From: Methanomicrobiales archaeon
Lineage (GTDB): Archaea > Halobacteriota > Methanomicrobia > Methanomicrobiales > Methanospirillaceae
Direction: 5' to 3'
Assembly: GCA_025350045.1 (NCBI GenBank)
Contig: JANXYM010000056.1
Span: forward strand, 1 to 46,127
DNA length: 46,127 nt
Shown piece after piece: positions 1-9,645 of this stretch (positions within the stretch are counted from its first letter, which is position 1; each line of letters opens with the position of its first letter). The position numbers and the translations under genes are program-made. The notes under the pieces were generated by a model. The model saw nothing but the letters and a program-made list of their open reading frames with translations. It was not told where the DNA came from and did not search any database.

Positions 1-2
1 GG

Positions 3-578
3 TTCAAGGTGACCCTGCAGGAGAGGATGCTCCCCCTTCCGCTTGAGTGGAGGAAGCCCCGGATGATCTTTGTCAACTCGATGAGCGATCTCTACCACAA
101 GGATGTCCCGACACCCTTTATCAAAAAAACCTTCGATGTCATGAGAAAGGCATCGTGGCATACATTCCAGATACTCACCAAACGATCGGATCGGTTCAGG
201 GAAATTGAGGAGACCATCAGGATCCCTAAAAATGTCTGGCTGGGTGTCAGTGTGGAGAGCGAGGATTATCTTTTCAGGATAGATGATCTCCGGGCAACAT
301 ACGCACCAGTCAAATTTCTCTCGCTGGAACCTCTGATCGGCCCGCTGCCGGGTCTGAACCTTGACGGTATCGACTGGGTAATTGTCGGTGGGGAGTCGGG
401 ACCCGGTGCCCGGCCGATGCAGGAAGAGTGGGTGACGGATATCAGGGACATCTGCCTTGCGTCGAATGTACCGTTCTTCTTCAAACAGTGGGGTGGCGTT
501 ATCAAGAAACGGGCCGGCAGGGTGCTTGAAGGCCGGACGTGGGATCAGATGCCGGCTCTTAATGTCAGCGTGGCGTAA
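3..578 (+). CDS. DUF5131 (phage Gp37/Gp68-like) protein, 5' truncated by window edge
   Basis: The frame is open to the left edge, so the true start lies outside the window; a GTG at 9 is the first internal candidate but upstream codons (Phe, Lys) continue the family pattern. Recognisable family motifs are [10 protein letters not shown] near the N-terminus, [44 protein letters not shown] and FFFKQWGG near the C-terminus. DUF5131 proteins are found in phages and mobile DNA and resemble radical-SAM-related folds; no biochemical activity is established to my knowledge. The visible part holds no CxxxCxxC cluster, which would lie in the missing N-terminus if present. It sits 108 bp upstream of fic and hsdR on the same strand, so it may belong to the type I restriction locus or be cargo inserted in it. 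Family call is firm, function unknown. Confidence 0.8.
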   Translation, partial: FKVTLQERMLPLPLEWRKPRMIFVNSMSDLYHKDVPTPFIKKTFDVMRKASWHTFQILTKRSDRFREIEETIRIPKNVWLGVSVESEDYLFRIDDLRATYAPVKFLSLEPLIGPLPGLNLDGIDWVIVGGESGPGARPMQEEWVTDIRDICLASNVPFFFKQWGGVIKKRAGRVLEGRTWDQMPALNVSVA

Positions 579-648
579 TCTCTGAAAAAACCTGAAAATT
601 TTTCCATCATTTACAGAACCTTTTTGTTCTCCCGCACCAACCAATCTG

Positions 649-680
649 TAAATACCTGAAAATTTTGCAAAATTTTTCAG
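649..680 (+). promoter_or_regulatory. TATA-like box and near-palindrome in front of fic
   Basis: TAAATA at 649-654 is a plausible box A about 33-38 nt before the fic ATG at 687, predicting a start of transcription near 677. Between the two lies a nearly perfect 25-nt palindrome (656-680) with arms CTGAAAATTTTGC and GCAAAATTTTTCAG, differing by one extra T. The half site CTGAAAATTTT occurs once more at 592-602. The position between box A and the start codon fits an operator for autoregulation of the fic-hsdR unit, but it could also be a hairpin terminator of the upstream gene. The match is seen; the role is inferred. Confidence 0.5.
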
Positions 681-686
681 TTATTA

Positions 687-2045
687 ATGGTAAATGAGGA
701 GTTCGGGTGCGGGATGAAAAAACCTCAGAAACCTCCGGGTTTTGACCGGATGTGGTCGGATTATCTTGAGAAGTATAATTATCTGGCGAACCGGGTCAAC
801 CAGAAGAACGAAGAATCGGCGGAAATCCGGAAGCTGATCCGGAAATATAACGAGCTTGAGTACGTTCACTGGGATGATCTGCGCCGGAAGAAACTCCCGT
901 TCGACCCCATCGCATTCTGGTTTGTCATACGCACCATGCGCAGCACGAAGTACCGTGAAATCTCAATCGGCGACGAAAAATTCCCCTTCTATTCCCCGGA
1001 AAAGTTCGACAAACAACTCCACCTCATCGACAAGGCCTCCCCCGCGTCGTTCGACCGGCTCTTCGGCGAGTCCCCGAGCGAGGCAAACCGGGAACAATAC
1101 CTCGTCAATTCCCTGATGGAAGAGGCCATCGCCTCCAGCCAGCTTGAAGGGGCAGCCACGACCCGGCCGGTAGCCAAGAAGATCCTCCGGGAAGGCAGGA
1201 AACCGAAGGACACTTCGGAGCGGATGATCGTCAACAACTATCGGACAATCCGCCGGCTCAAGGAACTGCGGAACAAGCCGTTATCCCGGGAACTGATCCT
1301 GGAAATCCACCACGAGATCACCCGGGGAACCCTTGAGACCGAGAGTGACGAATCGGAATTCCGCACCTGCGATGATATCGTAGTGGGAAGCAGGGCAGAC
1401 CCGACGAAGATCTTCCACTACCCCCCCGAATGTGCAAAAATTCCGGCAATGATCACCGACCTCATCGCATTTGCGAACGAGGAGGACGAGTTCATCCACC
1501 CCATCGTCAAAGCGATCATTCTTCACTTCCTCATCGGGTACATCCATCCCTTCGTTGACGGCAATGGCAGGACGGCCCGGGCACTCTTTTACTGGTACGC
1601 CCTGAAGCATCACTACGATCTGCTGGAGTACATCTCGATCTCGCGCATCTTCGTTCATGCCCCGGCGCAGTATTCCCATGCATACCAGCTGACCGAGACT
1701 GACGGCAACGACATGACCTACTTCATCGACTTCAATATCCACATCATCAGCAGGGCGCTTGAAGACCTCCGGCAGTATCTTATCCGCAAAAAGGAGGAGG
1801 AAGCAGAATCGCTCCAGCTGGTTGAACGGATTCCCGATCTCTCGTTCCGCCAGGCAGAGATCCTCAGGGACTTTATCCGTCACCCGTCACGGCCTTACAC
1901 GATCAGCGAGATTGCCGGGAAGTACAAAGTATCGTTACCAACGGCGAGAACCGATCTCACCCTCCTTGAGGAAAAGGGAAAACTGAAAAAGTACCTGGAC
2001 GGTAAACGGCAGATTTTCATATACAAAGGAGGGACGCGGCAATGA
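687..2045 (+). CDS. Fic family protein (AMPylase-type) with C-terminal winged helix
   Basis: 452 aa. The Fic core motif [12 protein letters not shown] is complete at residues 287-298, so transfer of AMP from ATP to a target hydroxyl is the expected reaction. An inhibitory motif S-S-Q-L-E-G at 150-155, of the (S/T)xxxE(G/N) type, lies N-terminal to the core, the class II arrangement in which an N-terminal helix blocks the active site. A large N-terminal Fic_N-like region precedes it, and residues about 385-445 form a winged helix ([20 protein letters not shown]), as in many archaeal and bacterial Fic proteins. ATG at 687 is chosen because it lies about 10 nt after the predicted transcription start; ATG at 714 is possible. 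The stop overlaps the ATG of hsdR by four bases (ATGA), so the two are translationally coupled. Target unknown; control of restriction activity is an inference from the coupling. Confidence 0.92.
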   Translation: MVNEEFGCGMKKPQKPPGFDRMWSDYLEKYNYLANRVNQKNEESAEIRKLIRKYNELEYVHWDDLRRKKLPFDPIAFWFVIRTMRSTKYREISIGDEKFPFYSPEKFDKQLHLIDKASPASFDRLFGESPSEANREQYLVNSLMEEAIASSQLEGAATTRPVAKKILREGRKPKDTSERMIVNNYRTIRRLKELRNKPLSRELILEIHHEITRGTLETESDESEFRTCDDIVVGSRADPTKIFHYPPECAKIPAMITDLIAFANEEDEFIHPIVKAIILHFLIGYIHPFVDGNGRTARALFYWYALKHHYDLLEYISISRIFVHAPAQYSHAYQLTETDGNDMTYFIDFNIHIISRALEDLRQYLIRKKEEEAESLQLVERIPDLSFRQAEILRDFIRHPSRPYTISEIAGKYKVSLPTARTDLTLLEEKGKLKKYLDGKRQIFIYKGGTRQ

Positions 2046-5000
2046 CCCCCGCTGCCCGCATAGCCGAATCCCACGTAGAAGAACACGCCCTCTCCTGGCT
2101 CCGGGAGCTCGGCTACACTACTCTTTTTGGCCCGGACATCGCCCCCGGTGAACCCAAAGCCGAGCGCGAACACTGGCACAACGCAGTCCTGAAACACCGG
2201 CTGGCAGCAGCAATCGCCCGGCTCAACCCGGGTATCCCGGCAGATGCCCAGGAAGCCGCATTAAAAAAGATCCTGCATCCCGATTCCCCGTCACTGGTGA
2301 ACAATAACCGGACATTCCACCGGATGCTTGTCGATGGGGTTGAAGTCGAGTACCACCGGCCCGATGGAACGATCAAAGGCGACCAGGTACGGCTGGCGGA
2401 CTTCGATCACCCGGGGAAGAACGACTGGCTCGCCGTCAACCAGTTCACCGTAATCGAGAACCACCACAACCGGAGACCCGATATTCTCCTGTTCCTCAAC
2501 GGCCTCCCCATCGTCATCATTGAGCTGAAGAACCCGACCGATGAAAAGGCAACGATCGAGACCGCGTACCGGCAGATCCAGACCTACAAGCAGCAGATCC
2601 CGGCCTTGTTCGCCCACAATGAGATGATCGTCATCTCGGACGGCCTCGAAGCCCGGATCGGCACCCTGACCTCTATCCGCGAGCGGTTCATGCCGTGGCG
2701 GACCATTGAGGGCGAACAGCTTGCCCCGCCAACCCTGCTTCGGCTCGAAGTGCTCATCCGGGGTGCATTCGACAAGCGGCGGCTCCTCGATCTGATCAGG
2801 AATTACATTGTCTTTGAGATCGATGATGAGGGCGGAATTGCCAAGAAGATGGCGGGGTACCACCAGTACCATGCCGTGAAAAAAGCGGTTGAAAGCACGG
2901 AACGGGCATCCCGGCCCAGCGGGGACCGGCGGGGCGGGGTTGTCTGGCACACGCAGGGATCGGGAAAGAGCTTAACGATGGTCTTTTTCACCGGTGAGAT
3001 TGTGCTCAGTCCCGCGATGGAGAACCCGACAATTGTGGTGATCACGGACCGGAACGACCTCGATGACCAGCTCTTCGGCACCTTCTCGCGCTGCCATGAG
3101 ATCCTCCGGCAGAAGCCGGTACAGGCAATCGACCGGGAGCACCTCAAAAAACTGCTCGCGGTCGGGTCCGGGGGGATCGTGTTCACGACCATCCAGAAAT
3201 TCTTACCGGAGAAGAAAGGCGGGAAATATCCCGAATTGAGCGGGCGCAAGAACATCATCGTGATCATCGACGAAGCTCACCGGAGCCAGTACGATTTCAT
3301 CGACGGGTTCGCCCGCCACATCCGGGACGCACACCCCGGGGCGACCTTCATCGGGTTCACCGGCACTCCCATAGAGAAGGAAGACAAGAACACCCGGCAC
3401 GTCTTCGGGGATTATATCAGCATCTACGATATCCAGCGGGCAGTCGAGGACAAGGCCACCGTCCCGATCTACTACGAGAGCCGGCTTGCAAAGATCTATC
3501 TCGACGAGAAAGAACGCCCGAAGATCGATCCCCAGTTCGAGGAGATCACCGAAGGAGAAGAGATCGAGAAGAAAGAGGATCTCAAATCGAAATGGGCGGC
3601 GCTCGAAGCCGTTATCGGGACCGAAAAACGGGTCTCGCTCATTGCACAGGATATCGTTGATCACTACGAGAAACGGCAGGAGGTCATTGAAGGCAAAGCC
3701 ATGATCGTTTGCATGAGCAGGCGGATCTGTGTCGATCTCTACAAAGAACTCGTACGGCTCCGCCCGGAATGGCATGCCTATGAGGATGACAAGGGTATGC
3801 TCAAGGTCATCATGACCGGATCGGCAACCGATGAATTGGAATGGCAGCAGCATATCCGGAACAAGCCCCGCAGGGAAGCGCTTGCAAAACGGTTCCAGAA
3901 GACAAAGCATGATGATAACCCGATGAAGATCGCCATCGTGCGTGATATGTGGCTGACCGGTTTCGATGTCCCGCCGCTCCACACCATGTACATCGACAAA
4001 CCCATGCAGGGACACACCCTCATGCAGGCCATCGCCCGGGTCAACCGGGTCTTCAAGGACAAACCGGGCGGTCTGGTTGTCGATTACATAGGTCTTGGGG
4101 AGGAGCTCAGGAAAGCGATCGCCAACTATACCGAAAACGGGGGCACCGGCAAAACCGCAATCGACCAGGAAGAAGCAGTCGCCGTCATGCAGGAGAAATA
4201 CGAGATCTGCTGCGGTATCTTCCACGGCTTCGACTGGTCGGACTGGGAAGACCCGCAGCGCCGGCTCGCACTCCTGCCGGTGGCCCAGAGTGTCATCCTT
4301 GGCAAAAAAGATGGGAAGAAACGGTTTATTGCAGCAGTTACGGAACTCTCCAAGGCGTTTGCCCTTGCAGTGCCTCATGACGAGGCTTTAAAGATCCGGG
4401 ACGATGTGGCCTTCTTCCAGGCAGTACGAACAGCGCTGGTAAAATTCGATGGTGACGGTGAAAAGGCAGACCGGACCTGGGACATGGAACATGCCATCCG
4501 CCAGATTGTCAGCGGGGCGATCGTTTCCGATCAGATCATCGACATCTTTTCTGCGGCCGGTCTCAAAAAGCCGGATATCTCGATCCTGTCCGAGGAATTC
4601 CTCGCAGAAGTCAGGGGACTCCCGCAGAAGAATGTAGCCGTGGAACTCTTAAGAAAGCTCCTGAATGACGAGATCCGGACCCGGCAGAAGAAGCGGCTTG
4701 TTCAGTCCCGTTCCTTTGAACGGATGCTCGAAGAGACCATTCACCGGTACAAGAACCGGGCCATTGAATCCGTTGAGGTCATCGAGGAGCTGATTAAGCT
4801 TGCAAAGGAACTGCGTGAAGCCGACAAACGAGGTCAGGATCTCGGGCTTACGGAAGCGGAACTGGCCTTCTATGAAGCCCTTGAGGTGAATGACAGTGCT
4901 GTCATGATCCTTGGTGACGAGGTTCTCCGGAAAATCGCTCATGAACTGGTGGATCAGATCCGGAAGAATGCCACGATTGACTGGACCGTAAAGGAAGGGG

Positions 5001-5131
5001 TCAAGGCCAAGATGCGGGTGATGGTGAAGCGTATCCTGACCAAATACCGGTATCCGCCCGACAAGCAGCCAAAGGCAGTTGCAACTATCCTGGAGCAGGC
5101 CGAGATTCTGTGTGCTGAGATTAGTGCCTGA
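2042..5131 (+). CDS. hsdR: Type I restriction endonuclease subunit R (HsdR)
   Basis: 1029 aa, normal length for HsdR. The N-terminal PD-(D/E)xK nuclease is visible as D147 in RRPDILL followed by E161-L-K163. The superfamily 2 translocase follows: Walker A QGSGKS at 305-310, DEAH box at 410-413, the GFTGTPI motif, WLTGFDVP and the motif VI-like AIARVNRVF. It cleaves DNA after ATP-driven translocation, in a complex with HsdM and HsdS. Neither partner is in the window, so they are presumably upstream beyond DUF5131. It starts inside the fic stop codon (ATGA overlap), making Fic-HsdR coupled. No frameshift or missing catalytic residue was seen, so it is likely functional if hsdM and hsdS are intact. 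Confidence 0.95.
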   Translation: MTPAARIAESHVEEHALSWLRELGYTTLFGPDIAPGEPKAEREHWHNAVLKHRLAAAIARLNPGIPADAQEAALKKILHPDSPSLVNNNRTFHRMLVDGVEVEYHRPDGTIKGDQVRLADFDHPGKNDWLAVNQFTVIENHHNRRPDILLFLNGLPIVIIELKNPTDEKATIETAYRQIQTYKQQIPALFAHNEMIVISDGLEARIGTLTSIRERFMPWRTIEGEQLAPPTLLRLEVLIRGAFDKRRLLDLIRNYIVFEIDDEGGIAKKMAGYHQYHAVKKAVESTERASRPSGDRRGGVVWHTQGSGKSLTMVFFTGEIVLSPAMENPTIVVITDRNDLDDQLFGTFSRCHEILRQKPVQAIDREHLKKLLAVGSGGIVFTTIQKFLPEKKGGKYPELSGRKNIIVIIDEAHRSQYDFIDGFARHIRDAHPGATFIGFTGTPIEKEDKNTRHVFGDYISIYDIQRAVEDKATVPIYYESRLAKIYLDEKERPKIDPQFEEITEGEEIEKKEDLKSKWAALEAVIGTEKRVSLIAQDIVDHYEKRQEVIEGKAMIVCMSRRICVDLYKELVRLRPEWHAYEDDKGMLKVIMTGSATDELEWQQHIRNKPRREALAKRFQKTKHDDNPMKIAIVRDMWLTGFDVPPLHTMYIDKPMQGHTLMQAIARVNRVFKDKPGGLVVDYIGLGEELRKAIANYTENGGTGKTAIDQEEAVAVMQEKYEICCGIFHGFDWSDWEDPQRRLALLPVAQSVILGKKDGKKRFIAAVTELSKAFALAVPHDEALKIRDDVAFFQAVRTALVKFDGDGEKADRTWDMEHAIRQIVSGAIVSDQIIDIFSAAGLKKPDISILSEEFLAEVRGLPQKNVAVELLRKLLNDEIRTRQKKRLVQSRSFERMLEETIHRYKNRAIESVEVIEELIKLAKELREADKRGQDLGLTEAELAFYEALEVNDSAVMILGDEVLRKIAHELVDQIRKNATIDWTVKEGVKAKMRVMVKRILTKYRYPPDKQPKAVATILEQAEILCAEISA

Positions 5132-5285
5132 TTATTCGCCAACATAATTACACTTTTATAGGATTTTTGGTAGTACGATTACAAAGCCAGATCAAAATGA
5201 AGACGAATTTCCCGATACCGCACCACCCACTGCACCACTCACCCCCTCCGCTCACAATCCAGCGAAACCCCGCTCAAAAACTTTT

Positions 5286-5725
5286 CAACCGCACCCTGCC
5301 TGAAAATTTTCAACCAAGGATCGATTTCAGATTTTCAACCGACCCCACAGTTCCGGCAAAAAAATTCCCGTCGCGATCACGATCGCGTTTGAAAATCTTT
5401 CAAAGATCAACCGCACCTTGATTTTATTTTTTCAATCGCGATCACGTTAGCGACCGCTCACCCACAAAAACAGTGCCTGGATATCATCTCATTTCAGACG
5501 TGAAACCCTTCCGGGTTTTACCCCCGGACCCTGATTGAAAATGCTCAGCCGATCAACCGCACTCCGGTTTTCATTTTTCAATCGACCCCACCGCTCCGGT
5601 AAAAAAATTCCCGTCGCGATCACGATCGCGTTTGAAAATTGTTCAGCGATCAACTGCACCCAGATTCAAAATTTCGAGGAGTACGTTGATTTTTATTTTT
5701 CAACCGCACTTTGCCGGGAAAAAAT
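5286..5725. repeat. Degenerate 25-bp-phased repeat array, copy 1
   Basis: The gene-free stretch 5132-5828 holds recurrences of a core TTTTCAA(C/T)C followed by about 12 variable bases and TGAAAATTTT. The CAA(C/T) cores begin at 5286, 5311, 5336, then 5408, 5433, then 5554, 5579, then 5651 and 5701: spacings of 25, 25, 72, 25, 121, 25, 72 and 50. The junction of units often reads TGAAAATTTTCAA, close to the palindrome TTGAAAATTTTCAA. No open reading frame here looks coding. A second array with the same period is at 24259-24408. The unit is too variable for CRISPR. Function unknown. Confidence 0.75.
5331..5660. repeat. 87-bp direct repeat, two copies 243 bp apart
   Basis: Positions 5331-5417 and 5574-5660 are direct copies differing at about a dozen sites; within them 39 bases (5358-5396 and 5601-5639) are identical. 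The identical part contains the palindromic CGCGATCACGATCGCG. A third partial copy of CGCGATCACG lies at 5437-5446. Between the copies, AAACCC and GGGTTT around 5504-5519 form a short hairpin. The duplication is nested in the 25-bp-phased array, so it looks like an internal duplication of the array. Confidence 0.8.
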
Positions 5726-5828
5726 GACTCCAGTCTGAATATTTTCAGAAAAATCCGTTCAGCAGGAAACCGCAGCCGCACCAGATCGCGCAGCGAAGTG
5801 GTGCAAAACAAACAGAATGGTAACCCGC

Positions 5829-6143
5829 TCACACCAGCGCCATGAGCGCTGATGCCGCCATGACCGTGTTCACCGTGTTGATGGCCATGATCCCTCTCGC
5901 TTTCGTGTGGTACCCCCACGCAACCAGGATGAGGCCCCCGAGAACCCAGAGCAGGAACCCGATCAGCTGGGCCTCGTGGCTGCCGATCTGCCGGACCCCC
6001 AGCCATCCGATGATACCGAGACAGGCACCGGAATATTCGAGAACGGTATTGAGGGAGACCGGGAACATGCCGGCGATTCCGGTGTCCGGTGATTTTTCAG
6101 GAATGGAGTAACTCGTTGTGACTGGATGTAGGGTGGTATTCAT
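5829..6143 (-). CDS. Small membrane protein, unknown function
   Basis: 104 aa from ATG 6143; a TTG at 6170 is the only longer option. Three hydrophobic segments are visible: about residues 33-50 (LEYSGACLGIIGWLGV), 63-80 (LIGFLLWVLGGLILVAWGY) and 86-104 (IMAINTVNTVMAASALMALV), separated by short polar loops. It resembles small transporter-like or YgjV-like membrane proteins in layout only; I do not recognise the family. It stands alone between the repeat region and the methanogenesis operon, with about 220 bp to the AhpD gene downstream on the same strand. The region 6171-6362 shows no further gene. Confidence 0.6.
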   Translation of the reverse strand: MNTTLHPVTTSYSIPEKSPDTGIAGMFPVSLNTVLEYSGACLGIIGWLGVRQIGSHEAQLIGFLLWVLGGLILVAWGYHTKARGIMAINTVNTVMAASALMALV

Positions 6144-6362
6144 TGCTTTTGCGCTCCCGTTTGCGTTCAATTCTGTTGCAGGACATTCCTTTATGAAATA
6201 CTACGATGGCCGGGGTTCAACAGATAGGAGGATCGGGAGAACAGCACACGTAGCAAAAGATGGGCTGAAATGCAGAATTATCCAATAAAATCTTCGCTAA
6301 AGCGCAAGTTCCCTATAGCACCATGGTGAAAAGGAATGAAAAAAGATGATACCGATGAATGA

Positions 6363-6893
6363 TTACTTCTTTGCCGCAGCCCGTTTGACCGTGGCCTGCT
6401 TCTTCCCGGCCACCGCCTTCTTTGCTGCTCCCCGCTCAACTCCTTTCGTCTCGCACGGGATGCACTTCTCCGGCTTGTCGTCAATGATCCTATAAGCATT
6501 GGCCAGCACAGATGAGTTCGAGATCATGCCCGACAGGAGAATCACTTCGAGCACTTCCTCGCGGGTGGCTCCCATCCTGAGGGCTGCCTGCATGTGGTAC
6601 CCGGTACAGTGCGGACACTTGAGGGCCGCTCCCACCGCCATGCTGATGAGTTCCACGTACTTGGGATCGAGCGGGCTGGTCTGGGCCACAGTCCCCTTGT
6701 AGAGCAGGTGGGAGATGAGCACTTCGGGCCGCTCCCCCATCCGTTTGAAGACCAGCGGCACTTTTCCGTATTCCACCTCGATCGCTTTCAGCCACTCATC
6801 GGCCGTGACATCGGCGCCCTGCTTTACAATAAGGGCAAGTTTATCTTCGAACTGGTCCTTTGTGGATTGTGCTGATACTTTTTTTGCCATCAT
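6363..6893 (-). CDS. AhpD-like carboxymuconolactone decarboxylase family protein
   Basis: 176 aa. The core carries the AhpD-type redox motif C-P-H-C-T-G-Y-H, preceded by the helix SMAVGAALK and followed by RMGATREEVLEVI, as in thiol-disulfide or peroxidase members of the family. The last 30 residues form a basic Lys/Ala tail (KKAVAGKKQATVKRAAAKK region), unusual for the family and suggestive of nucleic-acid or acidic-protein contact. The two possible ATGs (6893 and 6890) overlap the mmp7 stop, so the gene is translationally coupled to the end of the MCR-activation operon. A thiol redox role next to an oxygen-sensitive nickel enzyme activation system is plausible but inferred; general peroxide defence is the alternative. 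Confidence 0.85.
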   Translation of the reverse strand: MMAKKVSAQSTKDQFEDKLALIVKQGADVTADEWLKAIEVEYGKVPLVFKRMGERPEVLISHLLYKGTVAQTSPLDPKYVELISMAVGAALKCPHCTGYHMQAALRMGATREEVLEVILLSGMISNSSVLANAYRIIDDKPEKCIPCETKGVERGAAKKAVAGKKQATVKRAAAKK

Positions 6894-7828
6894 ATCACCG
6901 TATTTGTCTCTGAAAATGGCAGGACTTTGACAAGGATATAGTCCCGCATCCGGGAAGGTTCGATCGCTGCCACGTCCCCGAGCGTAATCCCGTCCTCGAT
7001 CTCCATTGCCCGGAGTTCCGGAGCAAAGGTGTCGTAGGGCAGTTTCACCCGGAGCCCGGCCAGCTGGACCGTGAGCGGGGTGGGGGAGGTCACCTCAAGT
7101 ATCGCCGGCACCCGCTCGCGGATCAGGTTCATGAGCCGGGCCGGGGAGACCGAGAGCGGGTCTTTTGCGATATCTTCGCGTTTCTTCTCCAGCACCCGGG
7201 TGATCTCCGCGATGATCTCGTCGAGTTTGTCGAGCTGATCAGCTTCTTTGGTCCTGCGCATGAACCGCCCGACACCTCCGACATATCCCTCAACCGGCGG
7301 GTCAACGATCCGGATCAGCGTCTCCTTGTCCGGGCCGCCGCAGACCACGACCGGAACCTCAATTCCCCGCAGGAGAATGGGCATCTTGTGCTCAATGCAG
7401 GTCTCGAAGTTGCCCATGAGGTAGACGGCGGTATCATGCTCGTTGATCACGTCCCGCTCCTCGTCATTGAGCCCGGCGATCCGCTTGCCGGGACCCCGGG
7501 CAAGGCTCACCATGTTGCTCTTGGCCCCGATGCGGCGGACGTACTCGGCGATATCGCAGGACGGGTGGGGGAGGTGATGGATCTCCAGGCTCATGCTGAC
7601 GACCGCAATCTCGGTCCCTACGAGCGGGGAATCGGTCACTTCGCCGAAGAGGGGCCGTGATATCTCCCGGATCAGCTCGATATCGTCCCGGGGCACAAAG
7701 CACTGGAGTACCACTTCCTGCGCCAGCACATGCTTCTGGACCACGTAGCCCCCGAGATCCTCGATGAGATCGGTCACGATATCGTGCTGGTAGATTCCTC
7801 CCTTGTAGGTGACCGGTACCAGCGTCAT
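6890..7828 (-). CDS. mmp7: Methanogenesis marker protein 7 (MCR activation)
   Basis: 312 aa. Recognised by the family pattern of a conserved methanogen-only protein related to McrC, with cysteines in HHLPHPSCDIAEY, NFETCIEH and VVVCGGPDKE that are candidate iron-sulfur ligands. Biochemical work on MCR activation places Mmp7 with McrC, Mmp3 and Mmp17 in the complex that, with component A2, reduces the F430 nickel in an ATP-dependent way (as I recall). Its ATG overlaps the mmp17 stop by four bases and its stop overlaps the start of the AhpD gene. Full length, no defects seen. Confidence 0.88.
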   Translation of the reverse strand: MTLVPVTYKGGIYQHDIVTDLIEDLGGYVVQKHVLAQEVVLQCFVPRDDIELIREISRPLFGEVTDSPLVGTEIAVVSMSLEIHHLPHPSCDIAEYVRRIGAKSNMVSLARGPGKRIAGLNDEERDVINEHDTAVYLMGNFETCIEHKMPILLRGIEVPVVVCGGPDKETLIRIVDPPVEGYVGGVGRFMRRTKEADQLDKLDEIIAEITRVLEKKREDIAKDPLSVSPARLMNLIRERVPAILEVTSPTPLTVQLAGLRVKLPYDTFAPELRAMEIEDGITLGDVAAIEPSRMRDYILVKVLPFSETNTVI

Positions 7829-8406
7829 GGCGTCTCTCCCATCAGGGCAAATTTTGCCTTGACCAGTTCGTCGATGTTCTCCACAAGCGTGTTCTCACTG
7901 GCAACAAACGAGAACTTTCCTTTCTCAAAGCGCTCGCTGCGGAGCCGGAAACCTTCCGGCGCAACGCACCGGAACGCGTAGATGAGATCCCGGTTCAAGG
8001 ACTCGCTTGGGTGGCCGATGACGATCTCTTCGATCTCTTTTGCCGCCACCGGGACATTGTAGAGAACTACTGTGAAGCGGTCGGGTTGTTCGACCCTGTC
8101 CTTCCCGAAGCGTTCCCAGAATATTTTGAGCATGGATGCAAGATAGGTCTCTTCAGTGATGACGAGTGTCATCTTGCCCTCGAGCGGGTTGACGTTGGCA
8201 ATATCTCCCACGCGGACAACGTTCGTGATCGGCTTGAGTATGCCGACAGCGATAAAGACCGGCACTTTCGGGTCGATGTAGATGTGGAGTTTCTCGATCA
8301 CTTTGAGAAGATTATGGTCGAGCAGGACGTCGTTGGTTATCTGCTTGTAGTACTCCGCACCCACCGGCTCGGGGCATTCCACTTCAAAGTACTCAACGGC
8401 GAGCAT
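7825..8406 (-). CDS. mmp17: Methanogenesis marker protein 17 (MCR activation)
   Basis: 193 aa. It begins MLAVEYFEVECPEP and contains the characteristic FIAVGILKP and RVGDIANV segments of the family. The protein is restricted to methanogens and their relatives and is reported as a component of the MCR activation complex with Mmp7 and McrC. The start codon directly follows the mmp15 stop (no gap), and the end overlaps mmp7 by four bases, so all three are co-translated. No catalytic motif is visible; a structural role is likely. Confidence 0.87.
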   Translation of the reverse strand: MLAVEYFEVECPEPVGAEYYKQITNDVLLDHNLLKVIEKLHIYIDPKVPVFIAVGILKPITNVVRVGDIANVNPLEGKMTLVITEETYLASMLKIFWERFGKDRVEQPDRFTVVLYNVPVAAKEIEEIVIGHPSESLNRDLIYAFRCVAPEGFRLRSERFEKGKFSFVASENTLVENIDELVKAKFALMGETP

Positions 8407-9645
8407 CTAATCGTCCTTTATGAATCCTGATGCAAGGAGTGCAGATCCCACGGCACCGATATACTGCGAGTACGGCGGTACGACAATCTTTGTCTGGAGG
8501 AGTTCACCCATGGCAAAGACAAGCCCTTCGATGAGCGATGTGCCCCCGACCATGATCACCGGCTCCTTGATATCGACTTCCTGCAGCTGCTGCTCGTAGA
8601 CCTGCTCAGCAACACTGTGGCAGGCGGCCGCTGCGACATCTTCCCGGGTGCTGCCGGCAGCAAGGGCGTTGACCAGGCTCTGCGTGCCAAAGACGATACA
8701 GTAACTGTTCATCGGCACGCGTCCGCCCATCCCCTTCATGGAGAGCGGGCCGAGCTCGGTGATCTCGACACCGAGACGCTTGGCCGTCATCTCAAGGAAA
8801 CGGCCGCTGGCACCGGCGCAGATGCCGCCCATCGTAAAGACCCCGGGGATCCCGTCCATTACCGAGATGGCCTTGTTGTCCATACCGCCGATATCGATCA
8901 CCGTGGCCGGTCCATGCTGGCGGCCCGCGAGATATACCGCGCCTTTCGAGTTGACCGTCAGTTCTTCCTGGATGAGGTCCGCATTGATCTCTTTTCCTAC
9001 CAGGAACCGGCCGTATCCGGTTGTACCAACTGCCTGTATCTCATCGCGGGTGACCCCGGCCTCGGCAAGAGCATGGGCGATCACTTCATTGGCGCTTTTC
9101 AGGACTTCTGTTGTGGGCTGCCAGCCCGTACCGATGATCTTGTTGTCCCGCATCACGACCGCTTTTGTCGTGGCAGATCCCGAGTCAAGACCGAGGGTGA
9201 GACCTTTCTGGGTCTCCCTTGCGAGCAGGGCACGGCGCCGTGCAATGGTAGTGAGTGCTTCCATCCTGGTGAGGAGGGTACCAGATGTCGTGCGTTCGGT
9301 GAACGAGTAACTGACCACCGGCAACCGGGAATGTTCGTTGATATAGCGCCGGAGTTCGTTCCGGACAATGGCCGCCTCGGCACACCGGAAGCAGGTAGCG
9401 ATAAAGACAGCGTCGGCTTCCACCCGCCCCTCAACGAGGGCAATGGCCCGGGCGATTGCGAGTTTTAAGTCCGGGCTCCTGACATCCAGCCCGAACTTAT
9501 CGAAGTCCCGGCGGATATCTTTTAAGGCTACATCCGGGAAGAAGATCTCGCCGCCGACTTCCCGGGCTGCCTCATCGATCTCGTGCTGGATGCCGGAATA
9601 CTCCGGCCCGCAGGAGAGCTGGGCAATCCGTACCGGTTGCGTCAT
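8407..9645 (-). CDS. mmp15: Methanogenesis marker protein 15, BadF/HgdC-like ATPase
   Basis: 412 aa. Residues 1-140 are a family-specific N-terminal domain with C85-F-R-C88. From about 148 an ASKHA ATPase domain of the BadF/BadG/HgdC type begins: [10 protein letters not shown] (152-161) is phosphate motif 1 and DIGGMDNK (251-258) motif 2. Two cysteines, C276 in [13 protein letters not shown] and C316 in [10 protein letters not shown], sit where HgdC activases have the pair that binds one [4Fe-4S] cluster across the dimer. This supports an ATP-driven low-potential electron donor (archerase) role, the kind of chemistry MCR activation needs; that function is inferred from the motifs. It overlaps mmp5 by four bases (ATGA) and abuts mmp17. 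Confidence 0.92.
   Translation of the reverse strand: MTQPVRIAQLSCGPEYSGIQHEIDEAAREVGGEIFFPDVALKDIRRDFDKFGLDVRSPDLKLAIARAIALVEGRVEADAVFIATCFRCAEAAIVRNELRRYINEHSRLPVVSYSFTERTTSGTLLTRMEALTTIARRRALLARETQKGLTLGLDSGSATTKAVVMRDNKIIGTGWQPTTEVLKSANEVIAHALAEAGVTRDEIQAVGTTGYGRFLVGKEINADLIQEELTVNSKGAVYLAGRQHGPATVIDIGGMDNKAISVMDGIPGVFTMGGICAGASGRFLEMTAKRLGVEITELGPLSMKGMGGRVPMNSYCIVFGTQSLVNALAAGSTREDVAAAACHSVAEQVYEQQLQEVDIKEPVIMVGGTSLIEGLVFAMGELLQTKIVVPPYSQYIGAVGSALLASGFIKDD

Noticed and set aside
3203-4378. 391-codon antisense frame across hsdR
   Set aside because: It is the shadow of a G+C-rich gene; hsdR motifs are intact on the other strand and the antisense product has no recognisable domain.
6171-6362. 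Possible tRNA suggested by GGTTCAA near 6215
   Set aside because: No matching acceptor stem, anticodon arm or CCA context could be built around it.
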